Part shown: piece after piece, positions 9,648-20,799 of the stretch | How the letters are laid out: each line of letters starts with the position of its first letter | Numbering within the stretch: the stretch's first letter is position 1 | Origin: Eunapius fragilis | Lineage: Eukaryota > Porifera > Demospongiae > Spongillida > Spongillidae | Direction of reading: 5' to 3' | NCBI GenBank assembly: GCA_963681505.1 | Contig: OY811983.1 | Coordinates: 4,642,122 to 4,706,121, forward strand | Length of the DNA stretch: 64,000 nt | Translations under genes and position numbers: made by a program | The notes under the pieces: generated by a model | Database searches by the model: none | What the model was told of the DNA's origin: nothing | What the model saw: only the letters and a program-made list of their open reading frames with translations

Positions 9648-11327
9648 GGGTCATTCCATGGGCTGTCAGGAATGAATTGGACAGCACCCCTCAGATTTGT
9701 GTGCAATTTATCACATTTGCTTGATCTAATATGGATGTTACTTTAACGCATTAATTTTTAAAATCGCACGAGTGGTTTACGAATTAACACCGTCATGAAT
9801 AATTAATTGTTTTCCACTTTGAAGACTCATAACTCCCTACTCACAGAACGTGTATGGCTATTGTTGGCATCAAATTGAAGCTCTCTTAGTGTACAATCCG
9901 ACTATAATGTTTCTGTGGGAGAGGCGAAAGGGTTAACGAATAAATGTTTATACAGCACGGTTTTCAATATTTAGGTCACTTGCAGGGTGATACTTTTTTG
10001 TATATGAAAACTGTTCATTGTCCTTACATTTTACAAAAATAAAAAGTCTGAGTATCAGCTAGTTCTGGGAACTGCAGAGGGTTAAAGGGCAAGACGCCAT
10101 TTTTAATTACTTCATGGTTGATTTTATCACTAATGAGAAGCAAGTGTTGTTTAGATACGTCCAAGGGTATTACATAATACTGTCCTCAACTATCACAACA
10201 GTAAGAAAGGGCGTTGGTAATTTAAAAAATGATTTTTAGTACATCGAATTGCGCATTTATTGGAAACCGTTACTAAGCCTTCTCATAATGGGATCGTTGC
10301 GTGCTCGTTATTACTGTCATAAGTGGTTAAAACTGAACATTTCTTTTGATTGGAAGTAAAAAGGAACAACGAGGTTTAAACGAACCGGCGGTGAGACCTA
10401 TTCAACCGGCTCAAGAAGTGGTGGTCCCTCAACCTGTTTATACGCCGGATGAAGGCGTACCCGGGATCCCACCCGCGGCACCACGGTAGTGGTGCCGCGG
10501 GTGGGATCCCCGATCCCCGGTACGCCGTCATCCGGAGTATAAACAGGTTGAGGGACCACCGCCGTCTCACCGCCGGTTCATTTAAACCTCGTTGTTCCTT
10601 TTTACTTCCAATCAAAAGAAATGTTCAGTTTTAACCACTTATGACAGTAATAACGAGCACGCAACGATCCCATTATGAGAAGGCTTAGTAACGGTTTCCA
10701 ATAAATGCGCAATTCGATGTACTAAAAATCATTTTTTAAATTACCAACGCCCTTTCTTACTGTTGTGATAGTTGAGGACAGTATTATGTAATACCCTTGA
10801 GACGTATCTAAACAACACTTGCTTCTCATTAGTGATAAAATCAACCATGAAGTAATTAAAAATGGCGTCTTGCCCTTTAACCCTCTGCAGTTCCCAGAAC
10901 TAGCTGATACTCAGACTTTTTATTTTTGTAAAATGTAAGGACAATGAACAGTTTTCATATACAAAAACAAAATTCTTGAGTATCACCCTGCAAGTGACCT
11001 AAATATTGAAAACCGTGCTGTATAAACATTTATTCGTTAACCCTTTCGCCTCTCCCACAGAAACATATTATAGTCGGATTGTACACTAAGAGAGCTTCAA
11101 TTTGATGCCAACAATAGCCATACACGTTCTGTGAGTAGGGAGTTATGAGTTTTCAAAGTGGAAAACAATTAATTATTCATGATGGTGTTAATTCGTAAAC
11201 CACTCGTGCGATTTTAAAAATTAATGCGTTAAAGTAACATCCATATTAGATCAAGCAAATGTGATAAATTGCACACAAATCTGAGGGGTGCTGTCCAATT
11301 CATTCCTGACAGCCCATGGAATGACCC
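9648..11327. mobile_element. Giant foldback element (1.68-kb near-perfect palindrome)
   Basis: The whole element is an inverted repeat with arms of about 840 bp, centred near 10487. The outer ends are GGGTCATTCCATGGGC and its reverse complement GCCCATGGAATGACCC. The centre reads GCGGCACCAC-GGTA-GTGGTGCCGC. GCCT flanks both sides (9644-9647 and 11328-11331), consistent with a 4-bp target-site duplication. Arm mismatches are few, with small differences near the centre (about 10380-10450 against 10520-10590). It carries no credible coding frame, so it is a non-autonomous foldback or MITE-like DNA element. I could not assign a superfamily from the termini. Confidence 0.9.
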
Positions 11328-11331
11328 GCCT

Positions 11332-12600
11332 CATTGTAACATGATTCTGAATGGTGAAGCGTGAATATGCTGGATAAAAACCTTTAACGACTTTATGACT
11401 AAAAGCTGATTCTATTTGGAAGAAGTAAGAGTGAATACTAAGATCCTTGTCATACTGCATTGCCAGTCTTGCTTCTGATGATATTTTCTCATTACCGCAC
11501 TTGAACACCCAACTCCATTTCTATTTCCTGATGCATACAGTTCAAAGCTGAGAGTTATCAGCCTTTGATGGTGCAGTATGTGTCGTTAGAAAATGTTGTT
11601 GGATGTCATTTCTTAGAAACTGATATTTCAAGCATTAGTTTTCGTCTGTAACATGCTATGTTAATCCAGTGAACACCACCTCAACAATGACACTGTCCGT
11701 ATGAATCTTATAGTAAGTTTTACAGTTACCAGATATGAAGAAAAGGTGCAATAAGCATCTGCTCTGAAAATAGAATATTGACTAGTCTCTTGCTTTTTCC
11801 GGTGTCGCTTAATCTATAAGTGACGAGGATTTTGACAGGTTATGTCATGTTTTGACAGGTTAACCTACAATATGCGTTTAAAAAAAGTTAGCGCAATGTA
11901 ATTATCTACGTTCGTGACGAATCCAAAGTGGTTCAAGCAGGTAACAATAAGATCCCAAATTTATCACTGTTCTCTTATCAGTGCAAAAGATGGAAGCTAG
12001 TATTGTGGCTGCCATACATGACCTCAAATTTGCACAAGCTTAATGAGCTTGGGACTGCAGCACCACCTTGGCCATCTACAATTTCACACCTTCAGTCCTT
12101 TTTTGTATCTCCCTGCCAAGGGTGCTCAGCATCTCACCGAGTCCAGGACCACCAGGACCAGCGCACATCTCAGGCGTCAACCAAACCTCTGACCCCTGTC
12201 AGGTGTCTGCCAATAAGCGAGGGCAATAACCACATGCCCTGATAGGACATATCTGAGGCCACCAGAGGTGTCCATGCAGATGCACCGGAAGCTTACCACG
12301 GAAAGCAGAATTCGCTCAAACTGGCAACTGAGTCGTACTTTGGGACCAAAGTTATGTCTCAATGTACAGTAATGGGGTGTGCATCGTTTAGGGGTTACCT
12401 ATTAATGAGTTGAACAATTTAAAGCAATTTTTGTTCAGTAAGTTAGTTAAATACACCCATGAATTTGAACCAATTTTGAGTAGATGTATAGATAGTATAG
12501 GGCATGGATGTACTAGAGCTAGGCAATTTACGCTTACTTAGTTGTGTGTATATATGTGTACATGTAAATGTATTTTAAAGACTTTCTTGCCATTTTGCTT
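11332..12600. other. Unassigned sequence right of the foldback element
   Basis: No recognised gene. The minus strand near 11340-11508 reads as a short protein-like frame (MFKCGNEKISSEARLAMQ) that could be part of an older element interrupted by the foldback insertion. A 104-codon frame at 11928-12242 has no recognisable motif. Confidence 0.4.
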
Positions 12601-12603
12601 CTG

Positions 12604-13147
12604 TGGATAGGGTGTGGCTTGATGGTGAGAAGGTGTGGTCTGCAGCTATGAGATGTGGTTTGATGGTTGGTAGGTGTGGTCTGCAGCTACGAGGGTCCCT
12701 TGGGTGTGACTTGATGGTGAGGTACGGTCTGTGGCTATGAGGGTCCCTTTGGGTGTGGCTTGATGGTGAGAAGGTGTGGTCTGCGGCTATGAGGGTCGCT
12801 TGGGTGTGGCTTGATGGTTGGTAGGTGTGGTCTGCGGCTATGAGGGTCCCTTGGGTGTAACTTGATGGTGAGAAGGTGTGGTCTGTGGCTATGAGGTCCC
12901 TTGGGTGTGGCTTGATGGTGAGAAGGTGTGGTCTGCAGCTATGAGGGTCCCTTGGGTGCGGCTTGATGGTGTGAGAAGGTGTGTTATGCGGCTATGAGGG
13001 TCCCTTGGGTGTGGCTTGATGGTGAGGTGTGGTCTGTGGCTATGAGGGTCCCTTGGGTGTGGCTTGATGGTGAGTTGTGGTCTGCGGCTATGAGGGTCCC
13101 TTGGGTGTGGCTTGATGGTGAGGTGTGGTCTGTGGCTATGAGAAGGT
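12604..13147 (+). repeat. Minisatellite, about 50-bp unit, about 11 copies
   Basis: The unit is built around GTGTGGCTTGATGGTGAG followed by GGTGTGGTCTG, a GGCTATGAGGGTC segment and CCTTGGGT. Copies vary by small deletions and by TTGGTAGG or TGAGAAGG variants. The array has no spacers, so it is not a CRISPR, and it is not in an open frame. Confidence 0.9.
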
Positions 13148-13245
13148 GAGGGTGAGAGGGTGAAATTACTTTTTAAGGTGTTTTTATCAGATTATGTTCA
13201 TTATCACATCTTGTTCATCAGAGGAACTAGCCCTACAGGGCTGCA

Positions 13246-13356
13246 AAAACCAACATAGAACGTCCATATTTTATCCAACGAATTGACAAACCACTATTTT
13301 CTAAAACCAACATAGAACGTCCATATTGTATCCAATGAATTGACAAACCACTATTT
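13246..13356. repeat. Tandem duplication, 55-bp unit, two copies
   Basis: The block containing CATAGAACGTCCATATT and ATTGACAAACCACTATTT occurs twice head to tail (about 13246-13301 and 13302-13356) with two or three substitutions. Confidence 0.85.
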
Positions 13357-14151
13357 ACCAACTTCTGGAAGCGTGGTTTCATCTGAAAAATGATCAATTC
13401 CATGCACCTGCACCTCAATCTCACTGTCTGACCCTCTCATAGACTCTGCCAGTGTGTACGCGAGATGCTTGGGTTATTGTACCAAGGCGCTATGCGATCG
13501 AGACAAGATCAACATGATGCCGCCATTTAGTATTGTGCAAAACTGACAGCAGCTGAACCTACCTCTCGCTCGTTTAGTAGTAATAAACGAAGGAGGAAGT
13601 GTATATGCATATTGAGGCATGTATTGGGCAACCTTATAATAGAATCGTACTCTATCGTAGCACAAGAGACCGTTTGATCTGCTCACATGCAATCAAAAAG
13701 TGGGTAAGGGTGGGGTGCAATGGGCGGAGCAGGGCACGCCTACTCCCAGCTAGGCGCTGTACATGTAAGCCGGGATCCGCCTCTGGTAATAAGCTAAATT
13801 TATAAACATGTATTATATCTATTGAATAATCGTGCCACTGTGCCGTGTCTTGCAAGATTACTTCACATGGCGAGGAAGTAATTCATCCCGGCACAATCAC
13901 ATGCATGTTCTTAACTAAACTATCTTAACTTGGTCGGAAAATCGGTACGGCGCAAACGGTAGCCTTGCTATATAGCATTCAAAAAACATTAGTTGTAATT
14001 GTAATAAATATACATATTGTTTGATGTATTACTAAGGTGAAGTCCACCCCTTCGCCTTCCTCGCCGCCTTCTATATGGCCGAGCTCCGGAAGGCCCCCAG
14101 TACGATGGGGCCATATTCCCCATGGGGCTGGGGCCAGAGGTGGAGCAGGTG

Positions 14152-14672
14152 GCAGCTAAGCAGGGGCCAGCGGTGGAGCTGGGGCAAGCAGAGCGTGGGC
14201 CAGCGGAGCAGGGGCCAGCAGTGGCACATGTGGGAGCAGCGGAACTGGGGGCAGCGGCGGAGCTGGGGCCAGCGAAGCAGGGGCAAGCAGAGCGTGGGCC
14301 AGCGGAGCAGGGGCCAGCAGTGGCACAAGTGGGAGCAGCGGAACTGGGGGCAGTGGCGGAGCTGGGGCAAGCAGAGTGTGGGCCAGCGGAGCAGGGGCCA
14401 GCAGTGGCGCAAGTGGGAGCAGCGGAACTGGGAGCAACGACGGAGCTGGGGCCAGCGGAGCAGGCGCAAGCAGAGCATGGGCCAGCGGAGCAGCGGCCAG
14501 CAGTGGCGCAAGTGGGAGCAGCGGAACTGGGGGCCGTGGCGGAGCTGGGGCTAGCGGAGCAGGGGCCAGTGGCGGAGCTGGGGCAAGCAGAGTGTGGGCC
14601 AGCGGAGCAGGGGCCAGCAGTGGCGCAAGTGGGAGCAGCGGAACTGGGGGCAGTGGCGGAGCTGGGGCCAGC
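14152..14672. repeat. GC-rich minisatellite, 84-bp unit, open in several frames
   Basis: About six units are built on GGAGCAGGGGCCAGCAGTGG and GGAACTGGGGGCAGTGGCGG. One unit length is 84 bp (28 codons), and the length variants I could follow also look like multiples of three. Long frames therefore stay open on both strands, rich in Gly/Ala/Ser on one reading and Pro/Ala/Leu or Cys/Ala/Pro on others. A minus-strand frame of 242 codons (13989-14717) ends in an Arg-rich tail (RPYRRRRGRRRGG) and is the most gene-like reading. With several rival frames I treat the block as a minisatellite and not as a demonstrated gene. Confidence 0.85.
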
Positions 14673-14736
14673 ACACGATACAATATATTGGTCCCTTGTG
14701 TGTAAGACACATTGCACCCAAAGATTGCAAACACTC

Positions 14737-15177
14737 CTACCTCATAGGATTTCTTTTCCTGCAGCTGTTTATCCTAGAGATATCTCTCTTGGCCTTTGGA
14801 TTTGCCTGATATTGATCTTGTTTGGAGGCTAAAATCAGTTCTCTATTTTGATCATAGTAGGCCTTCATGCTATCCTGCGTATCAAGCCAGTATTGGGCCT
14901 TTGCGCTCTCCTTCTTACTTTCCGGATCAAGCCAGTATTGGGCCTTAGCGGTCTCCTTACTTTCCGGATCAAGCCAGTATTGGGCCTTCATGCTATCCTT
15001 CTTACTCCCAGGATCGGCTTTGTAGCGCTTCCTGTTGCAAGTCTTCTTTTTTTCATGCGCTTCTTGAAAACTGTCACGCTCCTCAACATCTTGCGACTCA
15101 CCAACACAACAGTCATCATTTAACTTTGTGATCTTCTTTGCACGATTCTTTTCTCTTCGCGATCGACGTGACGGCAT
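14737..15177 (-). CDS. MPSR-type short-motif repeat protein, 146 aa
   Basis: The minus-strand frame starts MPSRRSRREKNRAKK. Its central region is built from units of about 17 residues: KAQYWLDPESK, then KETA or KESA, repeated about four times, with KADPGSKKDSM before them and QDQYQANPKAKRD after them. This Lys/Arg-rich 'Y..(D/N)P..K(K/R)' repeat style matches large repeat-protein families I recall from sponge genomes, where the proteins often start MPSR. Their function is unknown to me; the charge and helical pattern suggest a nucleic-acid-binding or coiled region. The ATG lies in a fair context (CAAAATGC). The protein is short for the family and ends just beside the 84-bp minisatellite, so the 3' end may be truncated. 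Related pieces occur at 46.1-47.1 kb and 56.3 kb. Confidence 0.6.
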   Translation of the reverse strand: MPSRRSRREKNRAKKITKLNDDCCVGESQDVEERDSFQEAHEKKKTCNRKRYKADPGSKKDSMKAQYWLDPESKETAKAQYWLDPESKKESAKAQYWLDTQDSMKAYYDQNRELILASKQDQYQANPKAKRDISRINSCRKRNPMR

Positions 15178-16066
15178 TTTGAAGAAAACAAACCAGACAC
15201 GTCAAGCTTTTAATACAACCGTGACAACAATTGAATAGTAACTGTAGCGCACTATATGAAATATAGAATGTGTTCAACCACACATTCCCGCCCACTTTTA
15301 TGTCTTCCAAAGGCCGATAAAATCTGTTGTGGGCTATACTAACAAAACTAAGTTTGCTAGAGATTGAAATTTGTGTCAAGCATAACTCCCCTTACGAAAA
15401 TAATAAAACAAATCCAACTCGGCAGAAAGTTTCTAACTTGTTGGTTCTAGTGCTTCCGCATAACGGCTGACATTACGCTTCAATCGTGACAAAGATACAG
15501 TGCAATAAACAACCTCTTATCCGAGCGAATCTTATCTTATCAGATCTGGAAGAAGATGGAGAAACTTTTTTTCAGGTTCGAGTGTGGGAACAAGAGAGCG
15601 TTATCTCTGTTGTCTGAGCTTTCTAAGCGTCGGCAGTTTTATTACATTGTAGGTAATTGTTGGCTGTATCCAAATTTGCTCGCTTAAGTCCAACTGATTC
15701 TACGGTGCAACGGCAATAGTGGAATCTGGTGTTTTGCTAATCGTATTCATCACACTTCAAATCCTACATAGGACCTGATAATATTAAATTCATGCCCATA
15801 ATACCACAATGTGTAGAAATCTACCAGCTATGTTTGTTATAAAAATGAATCTTGTGCACCTTAACAATTAGTCAACTATTTCAAGCTAACAGGGGGTACT
15901 TTTAAAATATTTATTCAATTCGACCATTATTTTGTACCGCCTCCAAAAAAATCATATTTTGATTCTACATGTAATAATATACAACATCTTGTCCCTGCAT
16001 TTACACTGTCTGTTTGATTTTCAAGAATACATTCTTTACTTTTTAGCCTCATTACTGGCGCCACCT
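15178..16066. other. Intergenic, no recognised gene
   Basis: This stretch presumably includes the promoter of the minus-strand repeat-protein gene. A 43-codon plus-strand frame from 15556 (MEKLFFRFECGNKRAL) looks protein-like, and its frame runs past a GGTAATT donor-like site near 15652. It has no recognisable domain and no supporting downstream exon. Confidence 0.35.
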
Positions 16067-16636
16067 TTAGACTGTAAACAAACAGTTCTCGCTAAAATAA
16101 CTGTTCAGAACCATAGTTTGCTTAGTATTAGATAAGGGCCGCTCCTTGTACTTTTGTTGTCCAATACAGCCTCCTGATACATGTCTATTGAGAGGGATTA
16201 TGAAATTTACGCAAAGTGTGTTACAACGGCTTACAGATAAGCCAGTTGGAATTAGAACATCGCACCGTGATCGTTTGGTAACAGCTGACAGTTGACTTGC
16301 GCTTTGTACTTGCTTTTGCTCAAGAACGGCGAGTTTGTCTCCAAGATCTGAGGTCTGCTTTCCTAGGGTAGCATTTATATTGTAGACTTTGTTTGAAAGA
16401 TCACCGATCAACTGTAGCAATTCAATTTCTGTTTGGGCGACATATTGCCTGAGGTACCCATGAAGGCTAGTTTGATGCAGTACGCTATATAAAATTAAAG
16501 AGAGCACAAAAACATGATTGCATGACGCCGGCCCCTGTAGAATTACATGTAAGCCTAGGCTTACACACACGTTTGCCTTACAAACATGACCAGCTGCTTG
16601 CATGTGGCCCAAGCCTTGCATCTGTGATGTCTCCAT
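16067..16636 (-). CDS. Hypothetical protein, membrane segment plus coiled-coil-like region
   Basis: The 189-codon frame begins METSQMQGLG. A hydrophobic stretch (HVFVLSLILYSVL) near residues 41-53 is followed by a heptad-like region with TEIELLQLIGDLSNKV and LGDKLAVLEQKQVQSASQLS (about 68-118). No family is recognised. The rest is low in structure, and the frame may be fortuitous or a fragment of a spliced gene. Confidence 0.3.
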   Translation of the reverse strand: METSQMQGLGHMQAAGHVCKANVCVSLGLHVILQGPASCNHVFVLSLILYSVLHQTSLHGYLRQYVAQTEIELLQLIGDLSNKVYNINATLGKQTSDLGDKLAVLEQKQVQSASQLSAVTKRSRCDVLIPTGLSVSRCNTLCVNFIIPLNRHVSGGCIGQQKYKERPLSNTKQTMVLNSYFSENCLFTV

Positions 16637-16747
16637 CGTGCACGATTAATAAATGCACGTGGCATGCGTGCGCGTATTGTAACCATGTTTATGTGTATAT
16701 CATTATTTTTGAATGTGAGTGCACGTTGAGCTGCATACAAGTCTTTA

Positions 16748-16987
16748 ATGAGCCATGACAGGCATCTTAGGCGTTACTGTTCTCTTTGTCTAACCTGGCT
16801 ATCGTATTCTGCCTTCTGTACCCACCAAGCAAAGCATCTGATTGTAGACACTATTACGAGTGGCCATGGTGATGCTAACGTAAACGGGGACAGAGATGAA
16901 TGGGAAATCGAACGATTTGCTGAGCAAGATGAGGATCCTGTAGTAGAAATACACACAGATGACATCAATATGTTTTCTGATGCGGAA
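16748..16987 (+). pseudogene. En/Spm transposase exon 1 (N-terminal zinc cluster)
   Basis: The frame reads MSHDRHLRRYCSLCLTWLSY then SAFCTHQAKH, a short Cys2-His-type cluster, followed by an acidic stretch (EDPVVEIHTDDINMFSDAE). It stops at a strong splice donor (GCGGAA|GTAAGT) at 16988. The matching acceptor is CACCCTAG before 17315, giving a 327-bp intron and an in-phase junction SDAE-DDLERIG. Confidence 0.6.
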
Positions 16988-17314
16988 GTAAGTTTTATCT
17001 CATGTCAGTAGTATGCTCATGGTTAACTAAGTCAGCTTTTATAGAGTTGGGTACTAACTACAACTTGCTTGTGACCTTAATTAAGGGGCACAACAACTGA
17101 GGTTTGGGGCATGAATATGGCAAACTCTATATGGCCGGTTTTCTTTTTTCTGAACAAAACAATTGTTGTGTGCATGGTTCAATTTGCACTTAGTAATATA
17201 TTTATCATGCAGGGTCGCTTGTTTCAGTTACCATGATGAGTTGTATGCATGACAAATGTAGGTATTTTTAATAATACTTGTGGTCATTGGTATCATATTA
17301 CTTTAACACCCTAG

Positions 17315-19004
17315 GATGACTTGGAGCGTATTGGTTTAGTGGAAGTTGTCTCTGATTCTGAATTGAGTGATAATGAAAATGAAATACTCACTGAGGAAAC
17401 TGAAAAAGAAATTATGCAAGCAAATGATACAGTTAATAAGGCAAACTTTAAAAACTTCATTGCTATTTTTGGAATAAAATTTCAACTTATGAATATCCGA
17501 TGCAGCCATGACTACTATGATCAGGTTGATAAAATTTGTTTTGATATAATTAAGTGAAGTGTTGCATATTAACACCCTTAAAGAAATAGCCAAGGACATA
17601 CCTGCATCAAACAAGTCTTTACGAAAAAAATGTCAATTAAATACAAACAAATCCATTACTTACGTTGTTTGTTCAGAATGCAACAAATTGTATCAAAAGT
17701 CATCAAGCTTAATTGTACATGGTCATTATGGTTCAATAATATCTGCGACTTGCATCTATGTTAAATTTCCTAATCATCCACATTATTTTAGACCAATAAG
17801 TCAGTGTGGTGAGCCTTTGATGAGATGTGTAAAGTTTAAACAATCCCAAGCATTGAAATTTATACCTTGCCTAACATACTGCTATTATGGTATCAAGCAA
17901 GCTCTTGTTGAGTTTTGTAAGCCAAAAGACTTCTGGGAGTTGTGTTCAGAATGGAGAAATTTATCTCACACTGATGGTTCATTTGAAGACATATACGATG
18001 AACAAGTTTGGCTGGAGGATTTTAAAGAATTTTTCTCAACTCGATATAATCTAGGGTTTTTGTTGAATGTGGACTGGTTCCAACCTTATAAACATTCCAA
18101 CTATTCGCTAGGTGTGACCTACTTGGCAGTTGCTAACATGCCCCGCAGACTGTGCTTTAAACTTGAAAATTGCATAATTGTTGGAATAATTTCTGGACCA
18201 AAGGAGCCAAAAGGAACTATTGACACATATCTTGGTCCCATGGTGTCTGAATTGCTAGAGCTCTGGCAAGGTTGTTGGATTGCTTGTGAGCCGAACAACC
18301 TTTATATTCGTTGTGTTTTGATAGGTTGTGCTTGCGATACTCCTGCTTCGAGGAAAATTGGGGGCTTCGTAGAACATTCTGCATGATTAGGTTGTACAAA
18401 ATGTACCAAAGCCTTTATAACAGAAAAGTTTGGTGAAAAGGCTTATTATGGTGGCTTTAATGTATATGAATGGCCACTACGAAATAATATTATGCATCAA
18501 CAGCATGCTTATCAACACTTATATGCCAATACTCAAGCAGAACAAAAGAAAATTGAGCAGCTATATGGTGCAAAATACTCAATACTTTATGAGTTACCAT
18601 ATTATGATGCTGTGAGATTTCTGGTGTTAGATGCCATGCATATATTGTATCTTGGGATAGCAAAACACACAACAGAACTTTGGTTCAAATTGGGCATACT
18701 ACTGGACTCACAAAGACAAACAATTCAAGACAGAGTTAATAGACTGGTTGTTCCACAGTCAATTGGAAGGTTGCCTAAAGCTGCATTTTGTGTGATGAAA
18801 AGTGAAAACATTTATTTAACTGCAGATCAGTGGAAAAATTGTTTTTTCTCACTTTACACTCTTCATGGATTACTACCACCAGAACACATTGATTGTTGGT
18901 CACTGTTTGTTGAACCATGCCAAATATTGGGTCATAGATCTATAACAAGAACTGACTGCATAATTGTGCATGAAAAAAATTGTTGCATTTTGTGTGCATT
19001 ATGA
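17315..19004 (+). pseudogene. En/Spm transposase core (tnp2 domain), broken
   Basis: The frame from 17315 (DDLERIGLVEVVSDSELSD) ends at 17557. The core continues in another frame from 17559, which implies a frameshift. It covers VVCSECNKLY and CIYVKFPNHPH, then the tnp2 heart GFLLNVDWFQPYKHSNYSLG and IISGPKEPKGTID. A TGA at 18384-18386 interrupts the reading just before LGCTKCTKAF. The same frame then runs on through VLDAMHILYLGIAKHTTELW to 19004. The pattern matches the transposase family tnp2 (PF02992). It is a dead gene. Confidence 0.85.
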
Positions 19005-19029
19005 GAGACTGTATGGTAAATAGCATCTA

Positions 19030-19887
19030 ACTATAAATATGCATCTATTCTGCCACATGTTTCAATGTAATCTGGATTACAGTCCCATTTACAGTTTAGG
19101 TGCTTTCCTTTTGAGCGATTTAATGGAATATTGGGTTCATACCATTTCACAACATTGCTCAAACTATTATGAACAAGTTTCAAGACCACATCAATACGTA
19201 CACAGCTGTCAATATCTTTGATGAGTCTTTGCTACAATTTTATACTACTTTCATTGACAGTTGTACAGAAAGAATAACTGCAACACATGTTCATAATTTA
19301 TTTCATACTTTGTCGTATGAAATAAATTATCCAATGGATCTAGCTGATCAACGAAAACAAGTGAATAATTTTATCTTGAGAAGCCAATATATGAATACAT
19401 TTTCCCCACAGACCTGTATTCTGTTATATAAAGAATTATATGGTGATTCCTTAGGTATTGTGAACCAGATATGTACACGAAGTAGTAAAGCATCATTCTA
19501 CAATCATATTCTACACTCACAACTCTGTAGAAGTGATCATGGCTTGTGTGTATCTGCTTTTTGTATGCCTGAAGATGGCACCGACTGAATTAAAACTATC
19601 TCAGCTAGACCTCACATTGGAATGGTGAAATTTTTTCTTGAGAGTCATATTGAAATTATTGATTCTGCTCAAAAACAGTAACTGTGAAACATGTTTTAGC
19701 TTATGTTGAGTGGCTTCTACAAGATACAGATCGTGATATACTTGGCTCTCAAATTGAGATTTGGCAAAAGTCATTGTACCTTCTCGGAACATACTCATTT
19801 ATTCCTGTAGTACGAATTCGGCATCTTGTGGCATTTTGTACTGTCAATATTTCAGGAGATGTTTATGTAACTGTTTTTGTCAATTAA
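19030..19887 (+). pseudogene. En/Spm transposase C-terminal part, broken
   Basis: Separate frames carry the expected C-terminal motifs: near 19090-19140, PIYSLGAF and a FERFNGILG-like stretch in a neighbouring frame; then 19169-19588; then 19684-19887 (VKHVLAYVEWLLQDTDRD then YSFIPVVRIRHLVAFCT), ending in a stop. Several frame changes separate the pieces. Confidence 0.65.
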
Positions 19888-20073
19888 ATTACAGCCAATG
19901 CGTCTGTACATGTTAGAATTTATGACGCATGGCTGTCAAACACCAGTTATTTTAATTCATTGTCGTTCATATAACGGCGCACTCACAGACTAGTACATAT
20001 ACGCAAATATATTATGCTATATACCTTAATTATCATCTTATTTTTTAATTGTTATGTTATTGTTATTGATAAT

Positions 20074-20074
<1 letters not shown>

Positions 20075-20126
<52 letters not shown>
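20075..20126. repeat. (CA)26 microsatellite
   Basis: An uninterrupted CA dinucleotide run of 52 bp. Confidence 0.98.
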
Positions 20127-20130
<4 letters not shown>

Positions 20131-20194
20131 TAAACAGCTGACAAAAGAACTAAAAAAACATTGTCAGCCTTCGCCCTGGACTTAATGCTGAAAC

Positions 20195-20790
20195 CTAGCA
20201 TGGGAGAGCAAAGCTCTGGCATTGCAGCAAACTAAATCTCTGGTAAATGCTTGCAATGACCTTTGACTTGCAACACTGCAACTGCAAAGCTTGTTGGGCA
20301 GCCAGCCGAGAAATGGAACCCTGAGCTTCTACACCCCAACAACCATAGGTCTCTACTGCCAAAGGTATCCAGACCCAACCCAACTCGGCATTGTGCTTGC
20401 ACACTTCAGCCTTTCCAGCTGCTGCTTACCTGTTTCTGGCTCTCGCTTCATTCAATGTAGTGGAGTTAATTAAGCGGACAGACCACTGTTAAGTCTAAAG
20501 CCTCAGATCCATGACCTACCTCGAGCTGACCACCCAGCCTAGCCCTATGGCAAAACTGGGCAAAAACATCTCTCAAACTGTTGTGGCACAAAACAACATT
20601 ACCACCCCATTGCATGCCACAACAAGATGCCCAATAAGATCCAGTTTGTGGTCAGAGCAGTAGGGGCAACATAGCTGTGATCCCAAGCCACCATTTTAAG
20701 GCACTCATCTGGCTCCAAGTGAAGATTAAGGCTAGCCAAGAGGAAGCATAACACGATCCAACTGATCAAACAAGTACACAACTAAATACT
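20195..20790 (-). pseudogene. Fragment of the RT plus endonuclease LINE family (copy 1)
   Basis: The minus strand carries LHLEPDECLKMVAWDH near 20710-20750. Close to 20360-20400 it has ELGWVWIPLAVETYGCWG followed by SRLAAQQALQ. The same blocks appear in the element at 33.8-36.4 kb (GLHLEPSEFCVAIRWW, ELGWSCLPLAVETYGNWG). Only the region after the reverse transcriptase is left, with frame changes and stops. It sits between the CA microsatellite and unassigned sequence. Confidence 0.7.
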
Positions 20791-20799
20791 AATAATTAC

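Larger units (their letters stand above)
16748..19887 (+). mobile_element. Decayed En/Spm (CACTA, tnp2-type) DNA transposon
   Basis: Plus-strand pieces follow the order of a tnp2-type transposase: an N-terminal Cys/His segment, an acidic spacer, a zinc cluster (VCSECNKLY), the core (LLNVDWFQPYKHSNYSLG and IISGPKEPKGTIDTYLG), an LDAMHILYLGIAKH motif, LTADQWKNCFFSLYTLHG, and a C-terminal tail ending near 19887. At least one intron with good splice sites remains. Frameshifts and an in-frame stop show it is inactive. No CACTA-type terminal inverted repeats were found by eye, so the outer limits are only those of the coding remains. Confidence 0.8.
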
